The notes: a model not told the origin generated them from the letters alone. A stretch of DNA of 55,950 nucleotides from Paraburkholderia sp. Ac-20340 (GCF_017104965.1 NZ_JAAGPR010000045.1:1-55950), one strand, 5' to 3'; shown: positions 36,340-45,302, counted from the stretch's first letter. Numbers and translations: made by a program.

Positions 36340-36960
36340 ATGCGAGACAAAGATAATGACCGCGTCGATGGCAGCCGCCGTACCTGGCTGATTGCGACGT
36401 CCGTAGCAAGTGGCATAGGAGGCGTTGCCACAGTCGTACCGTTCGTAGGCTCGTTTGCACCATCCGAAAAAGCCCGCGCCGCTGGCGCGCCCGTCGAAGT
36501 CGACATCACCGGGCTCGAACCCGGCTCGATGATGACCGTGGCCTGGCGCGGCAAGCCCGTGTGGATTCTCAACCGCACCGACCGCATGATGGCCGACGTC
36601 AAGAAGGCCGATCCCGAACTGGCGGACCCGAATTCCGAGCATCCGTTTTCCATGCCGATGCCCGAGTACTGCCAGAACGAATTCCGCTCGCGTCCCGAGC
36701 ACAAGAACATCCTCGTGGCCGTCGCCGTGTGCACCCATCTGGGCTGTACGCCGACGGCGCGTTTCCAGGAAGGCCCGCAGCCCAACCTGCCCGACGACTG
36801 GCCAGGCGGCTTCCTGTGCCCGTGCCACGGCTCCACCTACGATCTTTCCGGCCGCGTGTTCAAGAACAAGCCCGCGCCGCAGAACCTCGACATCCCGCGC
36901 TACATGTTCGCGTCGGCGACGACGATCGTGATCGGCAAGGACGAAAAAGGAGAAGCGTGA
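36340..36960 (+). CDS. petA: ubiquinol-cytochrome c reductase iron-sulphur subunit (Rieske)
   Basis: The Rieske protein passes electrons from ubiquinol to cytochrome c1 in complex III. The 206-residue sequence has a twin-arginine N-terminal anchor (DGSRRTWLIATSVASG) and the [2Fe-2S] ligands in CTHLGC and CPCHGS, two Cys and two His. A GTG three bases upstream is an alternative start. It is likely exported folded through the Tat system encoded 3 kb upstream. Its stop touches petB at one base. Confidence 0.97.
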   Translation: MRDKDNDRVDGSRRTWLIATSVASGIGGVATVVPFVGSFAPSEKARAAGAPVEVDITGLEPGSMMTVAWRGKPVWILNRTDRMMADVKKADPELADPNSEHPFSMPMPEYCQNEFRSRPEHKNILVAVAVCTHLGCTPTARFQEGPQPNLPDDWPGGFLCPCHGSTYDLSGRVFKNKPAPQNLDIPRYMFASATTIVIGKDEKGEA

Positions 36961-38357
36961 TGGCGACGGGAACCGACAAGGAAGTGGTGGAGGCGTCCGA
37001 AGCATCCGGTCTGCAGGGCTGGATCGACAAACGCTTTCCGATGACCGCGACGTGGAAAGCCCACGTCTCCGAGTACTACGCGCCGAAGAACTTCAACTTC
37101 TGGTACTTCTTCGGCTCGCTCGCGCTGCTGGTGCTGGTGAACCAGATCGTCACCGGCATTTTCCTCACCATGAACTACAAGCCCGATTCGACGCTCGCGT
37201 TCGCATCGGTCGAGTACATCATGCGCGAGGTGCCGTGGGGCTGGCTGATCCGCTACATGCACTCCACGGGCGCGTCGATGTTCTTCGTGGTCGTGTATCT
37301 GCACATGTTCCGCGGGCTGCTTTACGGCTCGTACCGCAAGCCGCGCGAACTGGTGTGGATCTTCGGCTGCGCGATCTTCCTGTGCCTGATGGCCGAGGCC
37401 TTCTTCGGCTATCTGCTGCCGTGGGGGCAGATGTCGTTCTGGGGCGCGCAGGTGATCGTGAATCTCTTTTCGGCGATTCCCTTCATCGGCCCGGATCTGT
37501 CGCTGTGGATTCGCGGCGACTACGTGGTCTCCGATGTCACGCTCAACCGCTTCTTCGCGTTCCACGTGATCGCGATTCCGCTCGTGCTGGTCGGGCTGGT
37601 GGTGGCGCATATCGTCGCACTGCACGAAGTGGGGTCGAACAACCCGGACGGCATCGAGATCAAGGAGAAAAAGGACGCGAACGGTATTCCGCTCGACGGC
37701 ATTCCGTTCCATCCCTATTACTCGGTGCACGACTTCATGGGCGTGTGCATCTTCCTGATGATCTTCGCGGCGATCGTGTTCTTCGCGCCGGAAATGGGCG
37801 GCTACTTCCTTGAAGCGAATAACTTCGTGCCCGCCAATCCGTTGCAGACGCCGCCGGAAATCGCGCCGGTCTGGTACTTCACGGCCTTCTACGCGATGCT
37901 GCGCGCGACCACCGATCCGTTCAAGATCGTGCTGATGATCGTGATCGGGCTGCTCGGCCTGTTCGCCATCGTGCGGGCGCGCGGCAAGTGGCGCGCGGGC
38001 CTGCCGGCGCTGGCGGTGCTGGTGATTCTGGCGATGGCCTTCACCGAGTCGAAGTTCTGGGGCGTGGTGGTGATGGGCACAGCGGTGATTTCGCTGTTCT
38101 TCCTGCCGTGGCTCGATCGCGCGCCGGTGAAGTCGATCCGCTACCGGCCGCTGTTCCACAAGGTTTTCCTCGGCATCTTCGTGCTCGCCTTCCTGACGCT
38201 GGCGTTTCTCGGCACTAAACCGCCTTCGCCGGCGGCCACGCTGATCGCCCAGTTCTGCGCGCTCGTCTACTTCGCGTTTTTCCTCGGCATGCCGTTCTGG
38301 ACGCCGCTTGGCACCTTCAAGCAGCCGCCCGAACGCGTGCGGTTCAAGCCCCATTAA
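36960..38357 (+). CDS. petB: cytochrome b of the bc1 complex
   Basis: Cytochrome b carries the two b-type haems and the quinone sites of complex III. The 465-residue protein has at least eight membrane helices, the haem-ligand helices around YMHSTGASMFFVVVYLHMFR and FFAFHVIAIPLVLVGLVVAH, and the Qo-site motif PPEIAPVWYF (a PEWY variant reading PVWY). The start ATG overlaps the petA stop by one base. It is the long, unsplit form. Confidence 0.97.
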   Translation: MATGTDKEVVEASEASGLQGWIDKRFPMTATWKAHVSEYYAPKNFNFWYFFGSLALLVLVNQIVTGIFLTMNYKPDSTLAFASVEYIMREVPWGWLIRYMHSTGASMFFVVVYLHMFRGLLYGSYRKPRELVWIFGCAIFLCLMAEAFFGYLLPWGQMSFWGAQVIVNLFSAIPFIGPDLSLWIRGDYVVSDVTLNRFFAFHVIAIPLVLVGLVVAHIVALHEVGSNNPDGIEIKEKKDANGIPLDGIPFHPYYSVHDFMGVCIFLMIFAAIVFFAPEMGGYFLEANNFVPANPLQTPPEIAPVWYFTAFYAMLRATTDPFKIVLMIVIGLLGLFAIVRARGKWRAGLPALAVLVILAMAFTESKFWGVVVMGTAVISLFFLPWLDRAPVKSIRYRPLFHKVFLGIFVLAFLTLAFLGTKPPSPAATLIAQFCALVYFAFFLGMPFWTPLGTFKQPPERVRFKPH

Positions 38358-38375
38358 TCTGCGAGCGAGGAAGAC

Positions 38376-39158
38376 ATGATGATGAAATTGTTCTTTTCGA
38401 CGCTCGCCCGGGCGAGCGTCCGGATGGGCCTGACGGTGGCTTGCGCGCTGTCGCTTGGGGTCGGATCTGTGGCGGCTCAGGAAAACATTCCGCTCGACCG
38501 CGCACCCGATAACGGCGAAAATCTTGCTTCGCTGCAACACGGCGCGCAATTGTTTGTAAACTATTGCCTGAATTGCCACAGTGCGAATCTGATGCGCTAT
38601 AGCCGGTTGCAGGATCTCGGCATTCCGCAAAAGCAGATCGAAGATAATCTGTTGTTCACGACGGACAAGGTCGGCAACACGATGTCGGTCGCGATGCGCC
38701 CGGACGACGCCAAGTCGTGGTTCGGCGTGCCGCCGCCGGACCTCTCCGTGGAGGCGCGCGCAAAAGGGCGCGACTGGCTGTACACGTATCTGCGCAGCTT
38801 CTATCGCGACGACACGCGCCCGACCGGCTGGAACAACATGGTGTTCGAGAACGTGAGCATGCCGCACGTGCTCTGGCAGTTGCAGGGCGTGCGCACGGCG
38901 AAGTTCGAAGACACGGTGGATGAAGAAACGGGGGAAAAGGTCCGCCGGTTTGTGGGGTACCAACAGGTCACGCCAGGGAAGCTTTCGCCGGTAGATTATG
39001 ATTCTGCCGTGGCCGACCTGGTTGCGTACCTCGGCTGGATGTCCGAACCGGAGCAGCGCACCCGCAAGCAGCTTGGCGTCTGGGTGCTTCTGTTTCTCGG
39101 CGTCCTGAGCTTTTTCGCGTGGCGATTGAACGCTGCGTACTGGAAAGATATCAAATAG
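38376..39158 (+). CDS. petC: cytochrome c1
   Basis: Cytochrome c1 receives electrons from the Rieske protein and passes them to soluble cytochrome c. The 260-residue precursor has a signal peptide, the haem-binding motif CLNCH (Cys64, Cys67, His68), the likely Met ligand region NVSMPHVLWQ, and a C-terminal anchor (VWVLLFLGVLSFFAWRL). It lies 18 bp after petB. An intrinsic terminator follows, so petABC ends here. Confidence 0.97.
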   Translation: MMMKLFFSTLARASVRMGLTVACALSLGVGSVAAQENIPLDRAPDNGENLASLQHGAQLFVNYCLNCHSANLMRYSRLQDLGIPQKQIEDNLLFTTDKVGNTMSVAMRPDDAKSWFGVPPPDLSVEARAKGRDWLYTYLRSFYRDDTRPTGWNNMVFENVSMPHVLWQLQGVRTAKFEDTVDEETGEKVRRFVGYQQVTPGKLSPVDYDSAVADLVAYLGWMSEPEQRTRKQLGVWVLLFLGVLSFFAWRLNAAYWKDIK

Positions 39159-39193
39159 GCACGTCCTGACCGACGTGGGGCCGGTATGACGAC

Positions 39194-39232
39194 ACACCGC
39201 CTGACAGTCTAGCGACCGTCGGGCGGTGTTTT
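39194..39232 (+). terminator. intrinsic terminator after petC
   Basis: ACACCGCC (39194-39201) pairs with GGCGGTGT (39222-39229), with extra GAC/GTC pairing inside the loop, then TTTT. Confidence 0.7.
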
Positions 39233-39272
39233 CGCCCGCTGGCCTTTTGGGTTTATTGAGGAAATGTAAATC

Positions 39273-39884
39273 ATGATGGTTCTGTACTCCGGCACTACCT
39301 GCCCGTTCTCCCAGCGCTGCCGGCTGGTGTTGTTCGAAAAGGGCATGGACTTCGAAATCCGCGACGTCGACCTGTTCAATAAACCGGAAGACATCGCAGT
39401 GATGAATCCGTATGGTCAGGTGCCGATTCTGGTCGAGCGCGACCTGATTCTGTACGAGTCGAACATCATCAACGAGTATATCGACGAGCGCTTCCCGCAT
39501 CCGCAACTGATGCCGGCCGACCCGGTCCAGCGCGCCCGCGCGCGCCTGTTCCTGCTCAACTTCGAGAAGGAACTGTTCGTGCACGTGAGCACGCTCGAAA
39601 ACGAGAAGGGCAAGGCCGCCGAGAAGAACCACGAGAAGGCACGTCTGGCGATCCGCGACCGCCTCACGCAGCTCGCGCCGATCTTCCTGAAGAACAAGTA
39701 CATGCTGGGCGAAGAGTTCTCGATGCTCGACGTCGCGATCGCGCCGCTGCTGTGGCGTCTGGATCACTATGGCATCGAACTGTCGAAGAACGCCGCGCCG
39801 CTGATGAAGTACGCCGAGCGCATCTTCAGCCGTCCGGCCTATATCGAAGCGCTGACGCCGTCGGAAAAGGTGATGCGCCGCTAA
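39273..39884 (+). CDS. sspA: stringent starvation protein A (GST fold)
   Basis: SspA is a GST-fold protein that binds RNA polymerase and alters gene expression under starvation and acid stress in enteric bacteria. The 203-residue sequence begins with the thioredoxin-like YSGTTCPFSQRCRLVLFEKG and has NPYGQVPILVERDLILYES. The active Ser or Cys of true glutathione transferases is not conserved in SspA. A GAGGAA ribosome site precedes it. It is followed by sspB, as is usual, although a terminator separates it from petC. Confidence 0.94.
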   Translation: MMVLYSGTTCPFSQRCRLVLFEKGMDFEIRDVDLFNKPEDIAVMNPYGQVPILVERDLILYESNIINEYIDERFPHPQLMPADPVQRARARLFLLNFEKELFVHVSTLENEKGKAAEKNHEKARLAIRDRLTQLAPIFLKNKYMLGEEFSMLDVAIAPLLWRLDHYGIELSKNAAPLMKYAERIFSRPAYIEALTPSEKVMRR

Positions 39885-39963
39885 GCGGTCACTGTTGCAA
39901 CAGGAGGCGCGGGTGCCGGCGCGATTCACTGCCGGCGCGCGCTGCCTCTTCTGAGGATTGTTG

Positions 39964-40458
39964 ATGCAAGAGATTTCCACCAAGCCGTATCTGCTGCGTG
40001 CGCTGTACGAATGGTGCACGGACAACGGCTTCACGCCGCATATCGCGGTGCGGGTCGACAACCGCACGCGCGTGCCGCGCCAGTTCGTGCGCGACGGCGA
40101 GATCGTGCTGAACATCAGCTTCGACGCGACCAGCCAGCTGCAGATGGGCAACGAGATGATCGAGTTTCACGCTCGCTTCTCGGGCAAGTCGCACAAGATC
40201 GAAGTGCCGGTGTCGAATGTGCTGGCGATCTACGCGCGCGAGAACGGCCAGGGTATGGCGTTCCCGGTCGAAGCGCCCGCTGGCGACGCCGACGACGTGC
40301 TGCCGTCCGCGCAGGACGAGCACGAAGATGTGCCCGCTTCGGCAGTCGAAGCGGCGCCGCAGGAGGCCAGCAGCAGCGATGAGGCCGCATCCGCAGCAGA
40401 AAAAGCCGACGATGGTGCAGCAAAGGGCGGTAAGGGTCACCTCAAGATCGTGAAATGA
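39964..40458 (+). CDS. sspB: ClpXP protease adaptor SspB
   Basis: SspB delivers ssrA-tagged proteins to ClpXP. The 164-residue protein has the conserved N-terminal substrate-binding domain (SFDATSQLQMGNEMIEFHARF) and a long acidic/Ala-rich linker that ends in a short basic-hydrophobic tail, GHLKIVK, matching the ClpX-binding XB motif. A TTG at 39958 is in frame, but ATG with GAGG upstream is better. It sits just before tRNA-Thr, whose -10 box overlaps the stop region. Confidence 0.94.
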   Translation: MQEISTKPYLLRALYEWCTDNGFTPHIAVRVDNRTRVPRQFVRDGEIVLNISFDATSQLQMGNEMIEFHARFSGKSHKIEVPVSNVLAIYARENGQGMAFPVEAPAGDADDVLPSAQDEHEDVPASAVEAAPQEASSSDEAASAAEKADDGAAKGGKGHLKIVK

Positions 40459-40460
40459 AG

Positions 40461-40466
40461 TAGAAT
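40461..40466 (+). promoter_or_regulatory. likely -10 of the tRNA-Thr promoter
   Basis: TAGAAT lies 2 bp after the sspB stop and 10 bp before the tRNA 5' end. No strong -35 is visible. Confidence 0.4.
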
Positions 40467-40476
40467 CACGGGCTAC

Positions 40477-40552
<76 letters not shown>

Positions 40553-40561
40553 AACATCGCG

Positions 40562-40596
40562 AAAAGGGTTACAGCTAAAAGCTGTAACCCTTTTTT
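40562..40596 (+). terminator. strong intrinsic terminator after tRNA-Thr
   Basis: AAAAGGGTTACAGCT and AGCTGTAACCCTTTT form a perfect 15-bp stem around AAA, followed by more T residues. It also faces the 3' end of the minus-strand methyltransferase gene. Confidence 0.92.
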
Positions 40597-40628
40597 CGTT
40601 TTGGCCTGTTTGTCTTTTTGCCTTCGTT

Positions 40629-43001
40629 TCAGGCGCGGCTGTTTGCGGGCTGCTCGATCAACGCGATTTCATCGGCGTTCAGTCCGTACGCTGCGTAAAG
40701 CATGCGGTCGATGTGGCGGGCGAGCGTTTCGCTTTTTACGTGTTCGCCGATCTGTGCCAAACGCATCACTTCATCGACTTGCCTGGCGATGCTCGCGCGC
40801 ACGTTGGCGTCGTGAGGCACCGGCAGCGCATCGATCATCGCCTTCGTGAACGCCACGCCGCCGTTGTAGCTCGACGCTCCGAAACGCGAGCGTGTGACGA
40901 AGGCCGCGAGCGGGCAGTTCAGCACGGCGGCCGCAAATTTCAGCAGGTCTTCGTCGGCCGAACGCAGGATTAGCGTGGTCTTGCCGGGCACGGTATCGCC
41001 GTTCAGATCGAGTGTGGCGTGCAACAGCGTGAGGCCTTTCACGATGATCTTTTTCGCCGCGGCTTTGCTGCGATAGCCGTTTGCGAAAGCCGCTTCGAAG
41101 TCCGCGCGCGCGACAACCGGCTGCGCGTAGCGGCGGCCCAGATACGTCATCGGTTTGCTGGCCCAGCGCGAGACGTAGCGGCCTAGCGTGCCCGTGTTCA
41201 CCACGCGATAGTGCTGTGAGGCGTCGAAGTCTGCGCTGGATTCCACCAGCAAAGGCGCAAGCCGATACGCGTCGCCGGTCGCGCAGGCGTTCTCGCAACT
41301 GAGCAACGTGCCGAGCGTCGGATGCGCGCGCGCGAGCCGCTGCACAAACGCGTAGTGCGCGCAGAGCAGGGCGTCGAGCGTCCACGGCGCTTCGATTTCG
41401 CATTTGTTCACTGTCGCGAGCATTTGAAGCGTTGCGTTTTCCAGGCGAGCCGTTGCGATCGTTTCGCTACCGGCTTTGCGATAGACCGTCACGATCGAAT
41501 CGACCAGCGCACGCTCGAACACATCGCGGCCCAGCGCGACGATGCGCTCGATTTTGTCGAGATGGCGCGCGCGAAACGCCTCGCCGAAGGGCCGCGCGAG
41601 CCATTTGTCCGGGGTGAGATATGCCATCGCGCCGTGCGGCGCCATGAGTGCGACGCCCAGTTCCATGAACGGAATGTAGAGATCCCAGTTGCCGCGCGCG
41701 CCCGGCCAGCGTTGCGCGAGCGTTTCGCGCAGCGGCTTCTGGCCGGCGTTGATCATGCGTTCGGAGTCGATATACGGCGGGTTCGCGATGACCGCGTCGA
41801 AGCCCGCGAAGCGTCCCTGCGCATCGCACGCCGAGGGGAAGGCGCGGTGCCAGGCGAAGTCGCCGGGCGTGCGGGTTTCGTCGGCGAAACTGGCGAGTAC
41901 GGCGTTGCCGTGTTTGAGATTGGCGGCGAGGTCCGGCAGTGCGGGAAACTGGCCTTCGCCATCGTAGGTGGCATGGGCGAGCAGTTCGAATGTCAGGCGC
42001 AGTCGTGCGAGCTGGAGCGCGTGCGCGTCGATATCCACACCGAACAGATTCTGCTCGACGATGGCGCGTTTTTCGCGATAGAGCGCGGCGTCATTTTCCG
42101 CGCGCAGGCCGAGCTTCGTCTGGATATCGATTAGCGAATCGAGTGCGGAAACCAGCAGATGCCCGGTGCCGACAGCCGGGTCGCAAATGCGCAGTCCGCT
42201 GAGGATCGCGCGCGCTTCGGTGCGGTCCGAAATTTGTTCGGATAGCTGATCGAGCGACGTACAGTGCCAGTTTTTATGGCGATTGAAGCGGCCCAATACG
42301 GCACGTGTGAGTGCTTCTTCGGTGAGCAGTTTTGCCACGTTTTCGGGCGTATACCAGGCGCCGTTTCGATACCCGTTGAGCCGCTCGAAAATCAGCCCGA
42401 GCGCGGCGGTTTCGCCGTGAAATTCGAAGGCAGCGAAAAAATCGAGCAGATCGCCGATGGGATGCGGCGCCAGCGCGGCGTCGAATGCGGCGAGATCGGC
42501 GGAATCGAACAGGGTGGTTGCGAAACGCGGCAGGTGAGGAGAGTGACGCGCAACGTCATCGCCTCGCTCGCCACCGAAGAGTTCGCGGCACAACGCCGTA
42601 AGCTCACCGAACGTAGCGATCCGGCTGCTGTTCAGGAAGGCATAAGACGGGTCGTGCGCGTGCAGCGTCAGCAGGCGCGCTTCGAGCAGCTTGAGCAACA
42701 CGAGGCGGCCGATCCATTCGATGCAAAGCCGCAGCGCGGCGTCGATTGCCGGATCATCGACTGTGCGCTCACGCGCTTCGATGTGCGTGGTCGCGTGTTC
42801 GATCAGCGCGTTTGCCTGCCGCTCGCCCGGCGCGTGCCGCACGACGATCGCCGCGCCGCGCTCAATCCGCTCCTGCACGCCCACGATATGCAGCAGTGCC
42901 GCATAAAAATCCGCGTCGAGCCCCGCGCGGGACGTGCATGCATTGCGTATGCCTTGCTTGCGCGCGGGTGCGTGGCGCGTCGTCGGATTCGTCTCTGACA
43001 T
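40629..43001 (-). CDS. Eco57I-type N6-adenine DNA methyltransferase (type IIG-like, no nuclease domain seen)
   Basis: This 790-residue protein is a gamma-class DNA methyltransferase. Motif X is GAWYTPENVAKLL (214-226), SAM motif I is ICDPAVGTGHLLVSALDSL (272-290), NLFGVDID is at 318-325, and the catalytic NPPY is at 407-410. The C-terminal 200 residues or so look like the target recognition part of Eco57I/TaqI-type enzymes. The N-terminus starts at FYAALLHIVGVQE, a segment usually preceded by several hundred residues in type IIG enzymes, so a nuclease part seems missing. No restriction partner gene is nearby. It may be an orphan methylase or a decayed restriction system. Confidence 0.85.
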   Translation of the reverse strand: MSETNPTTRHAPARKQGIRNACTSRAGLDADFYAALLHIVGVQERIERGAAIVVRHAPGERQANALIEHATTHIEARERTVDDPAIDAALRLCIEWIGRLVLLKLLEARLLTLHAHDPSYAFLNSSRIATFGELTALCRELFGGERGDDVARHSPHLPRFATTLFDSADLAAFDAALAPHPIGDLLDFFAAFEFHGETAALGLIFERLNGYRNGAWYTPENVAKLLTEEALTRAVLGRFNRHKNWHCTSLDQLSEQISDRTEARAILSGLRICDPAVGTGHLLVSALDSLIDIQTKLGLRAENDAALYREKRAIVEQNLFGVDIDAHALQLARLRLTFELLAHATYDGEGQFPALPDLAANLKHGNAVLASFADETRTPGDFAWHRAFPSACDAQGRFAGFDAVIANPPYIDSERMINAGQKPLRETLAQRWPGARGNWDLYIPFMELGVALMAPHGAMAYLTPDKWLARPFGEAFRARHLDKIERIVALGRDVFERALVDSIVTVYRKAGSETIATARLENATLQMLATVNKCEIEAPWTLDALLCAHYAFVQRLARAHPTLGTLLSCENACATGDAYRLAPLLVESSADFDASQHYRVVNTGTLGRYVSRWASKPMTYLGRRYAQPVVARADFEAAFANGYRSKAAAKKIIVKGLTLLHATLDLNGDTVPGKTTLILRSADEDLLKFAAAVLNCPLAAFVTRSRFGASSYNGGVAFTKAMIDALPVPHDANVRASIARQVDEVMRLAQIGEHVKSETLARHIDRMLYAAYGLNADEIALIEQPANSRA

Positions 43002-43177
43002 ATTCTGTTGATGGCGCCATTGCGCGGATTGGCGGTCATTTTACTGGCGAGTGCGCGGCGAATCTGCCTGGCCGTTCGGCTTATGCCATTCGGCTGAGTC
43101 GACGTCCGCGCCAGGCTGCGCGATGATGCGCACATGCCTGCACCTGGCCGCAACAGCCGGCCATGACCGTGCTCTGC

Positions 43178-43183
43178 TATAAG
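43178..43183 (+). promoter_or_regulatory. extended -10 before the PrmC-like gene
   Basis: TATAAG with TG one base before it (TGCTATAAG) lies 78 bp before the start at 43261. The -35 is weak. Confidence 0.35.
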
Positions 43184-43260
43184 ATGGCGCCGCATCGCAG
43201 GCGCGCCGTCGCGGCGAGCCTTTTAAGCATCGAGCGTTACGTATCAAGCATCCAGACCTT

Positions 43261-44412
43261 ATGACCGACTTTCCCACCTTGAGCTGGCCCGACACGGACG
43301 GCCCGCGCACCGTCCGCTGGCGTTCGGAGGCGGGCGTGCCCGCGCCGAAGCGCGTGGTCGTCGCCGACGATCGCACGACGGCCGACGCCGCCTACCGTCT
43401 CGCCTGCGAGGGCACTGCACTGCTGTGGCGCGGCGACTACCAGAACGCGCGGCAACTGCTGCAGGCGATGGCGCGCCGCGCCGAGCGCAAGCCGCGCAAG
43501 GGCGAGCCGAAGGCGCCCGCCACGCCGCTCGAGGCGTTTCACCTGCATCGCCAGGCGCAGGCGCAACGTGCGCGCACGCTCGGCATGGTGCTGCTGCCGC
43601 TCGAAGGCGATTATTCGATCGCGCTGCGCCGCGCACCCGACGTCAAGCTGGCCTGCGAAGAGGCGTGGGGCGCGCCGGACGGCGCGCCGTCCGCTGTATC
43701 GCTGCGCGAAGTGCTCGGCCTGATCGGCGCGCACGAGTGGCGCAGGAAAGGCGTGCCGATTCCCGCGCTCGGCGGGGCACACGTGCATCCTTACTACGGC
43801 GTGTTTTCGCCGGTGCGCGGCGAATATCTCGATCTGATTGCGCGTGTGCCGTTGCCGGCTGCCGCGGTCGAAAAAGCGTTCGACATCGGCACGGGTACGG
43901 GCGTGATCTCCGCCGTGCTCGCGCAGCGCGGCGTGAAGCACATCGTCGCCACGGATCAGGACACGCGCGCGCTGGCATGCGCGCGCGAGAACCTGGACAT
44001 GCTCGGCGTGGGCAAGCAGGTCGAGGTGATGGAAGCCGATCTGTTTCCGCCCGGCCGTGCGCCGCTCGTGGTCTGCAATCCGCCGTGGGTGCCGGCGCGG
44101 CCCGCGTCGCCCATCGAGTATGCGGTGTTCGATCCCGATAGCCGCATGCTGCGCGGTTTCCTCGGCGGGCTTAAGGATCATCTGGAGCCGGGCGGCGAAG
44201 GCTGGCTGATCCTGTCCGATTTCGCGGAGCATCTGGGCCTGCGCACGCGCGACGAACTGCTGGATATGATCGGGCAAGCGGGTCTGGACGTGGCGGGGCG
44301 CGAGGATATCCGTCCGCGCCATCCCAAGGCGAGCGATCCCAACGATCCGCTTCATCGCGCACGCGCGGCCGAAATCACATCGCTGTGGCGACTGAAGGTG
44401 CGCAGCGCCTGA
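43261..44412 (+). CDS. class I SAM-dependent methyltransferase (HemK/PrmC-like)
   Basis: This 383-residue protein contains the SAM motif FDIGTGTGVISAVLAQRG near residue 205 and the amide-methylating motif NPPW near residue 278, both typical of the HemK/PrmC group and of some rRNA methylases. The first 180 residues are unlike PrmC, with a basic segment RRAERKPRKGEPKAP. It is not the PrmC of this genome, whose end lies at 55501. The substrate is not known; a protein glutamine or an RNA base is possible. It diverges from the DNA methylase gene across a 259-bp gap. Confidence 0.8.
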   Translation: MTDFPTLSWPDTDGPRTVRWRSEAGVPAPKRVVVADDRTTADAAYRLACEGTALLWRGDYQNARQLLQAMARRAERKPRKGEPKAPATPLEAFHLHRQAQAQRARTLGMVLLPLEGDYSIALRRAPDVKLACEEAWGAPDGAPSAVSLREVLGLIGAHEWRRKGVPIPALGGAHVHPYYGVFSPVRGEYLDLIARVPLPAAAVEKAFDIGTGTGVISAVLAQRGVKHIVATDQDTRALACARENLDMLGVGKQVEVMEADLFPPGRAPLVVCNPPWVPARPASPIEYAVFDPDSRMLRGFLGGLKDHLEPGGEGWLILSDFAEHLGLRTRDELLDMIGQAGLDVAGREDIRPRHPKASDPNDPLHRARAAEITSLWRLKVRSA

Positions 44413-44445
44413 ATGTGTGAACGCTTGGGCGGAGGAAAGCGCAAA

Positions 44446-44468
44446 CGCCGCCGTGTGGAACGGCGGCG
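44446..44468 (+). other. perfect 9-bp hairpin after the methyltransferase gene
   Basis: CGCCGCCGT, loop GTGGA, ACGGCGGCG. No T-tract follows. It could stabilise the 3' end of the upstream mRNA. Confidence 0.4.
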
Positions 44469-44537
44469 CGAAGAAAGGTGAGCGGTATAAGCGCACGGAC
44501 CGACCTCGGAATCGGGAGTGCGCTTTGTCCTTCTAAA

Positions 44538-44558
44538 CGGCGGGCGTGGCGCCCGCCG
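44538..44558 (-). terminator. putative terminator of the minus-strand small gene
   Basis: CGGCGGGCG, loop of three bases and CGCCCGCCG form a perfect 9-bp stem 26 bp past the stop at 44584, followed on the minus strand by TTTAG. Confidence 0.5.
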
Positions 44559-44583
44559 GTCACTCATCGATGCTCAGCCCGCA

Positions 44584-44904
44584 TCAACCGGGATAAGCCT
44601 CGTCCACACGCAAACCGGCGAGCTTGAAAATCACCCGCAGCGTTTGTGGCTTGATGTCCCGCCGCGCGGCCAATGCGGACATCACGAAATCGAGCACTTT
44701 GGCGTACTTCAGCAGGATCAGACAGGCTTCCAGATCCGAAGCGCCATCGCGCATATCTTCGGCTAGCCGCAGCATCTCGACCGAGATGTCGCGTGCCATT
44801 TCCAGTTCCAGTTGTTGCTTTTCCGTCCACTCGGGTACCTCTACGAGCCTGGCCAGCATTTCCTGGAATTTTTGCTCAGCGTTACCGTCGGGTATTGTGT
44901 TCAT
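44584..44904 (-). CDS. small protein of unknown function
   Basis: I do not recognise this protein of about 106 residues. It looks mostly helical and is rich in Leu, Ala, Glu and Arg, for instance FQEMLARLVEVPEWTEKQQL and EMLRLAEDMRDGASDLEACL. It has no signal peptide, cysteine pair or membrane segment. Coding status is supported by the balanced composition compared with the Arg-rich frames opposite, and by a terminator downstream. An in-frame ATG at 44916 would add four residues. It is unlinked to a recognisable operon. Confidence 0.6.
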   Translation of the reverse strand: MNTIPDGNAEQKFQEMLARLVEVPEWTEKQQLELEMARDISVEMLRLAEDMRDGASDLEACLILLKYAKVLDFVMSALAARRDIKPQTLRVIFKLAGLRVDEAYPG

Positions 44905-45302
44905 TGCATGCCCCATGCAAGGTCGCGCAGCACCGTGCGCTCGTGCGCAAGCGGAATCTGCGTCGTACCTGATTTATCGCGCCCGGCCAACCCGGTGCGA
45001 TCTCCCATGCGCGCTTTCCCGATACTTTGCCGGTCGGTCGCGCCCCAAAAACGGTCCTTTCTGAACATCGGCGCGCGCAGTCGTACCGCCTGGCGACGGC
45101 GTGCCGTGTCTCTTTTAATCAACCCCTCCCTGCCGTCCGGACGTGGGTCAGCGTGCCGGACGCTCCAACTATCAGATGAATGGCTCGCTCGGGCTGGCGG
45201 CCTCTTCCTGCTTTTTCCGTAAAATGACAGATATATTTGCGTCGTTCCGTCGCCTGCCGCACGTTTCCCGGCAAAAGACCCTTTTCTTTTTAAGCCGCCC
45301 CG
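44905..45302. other. 398-bp intergenic stretch
   Basis: It should hold the promoters of the divergent small gene and the methyltransferase at 45303. TAAAAT (45220-45225) and TATATT (45232-45237) are the only AT-rich elements, with weak -35 sequences. No gene, repeat or hairpin of note is seen. Confidence 0.4.

Noticed and set aside
39910..39940. Direct repeat of TGCCGGCGCG between sspA and sspB
   Set aside because: Two GC-rich 10-mers close together are expected by chance at this base composition.
36900..40151. Open frame of 1083 codons on the minus strand across petB, petC and sspA
   Set aside because: It crosses several well-supported genes and intergenic gaps, and its composition is unlike a real protein.
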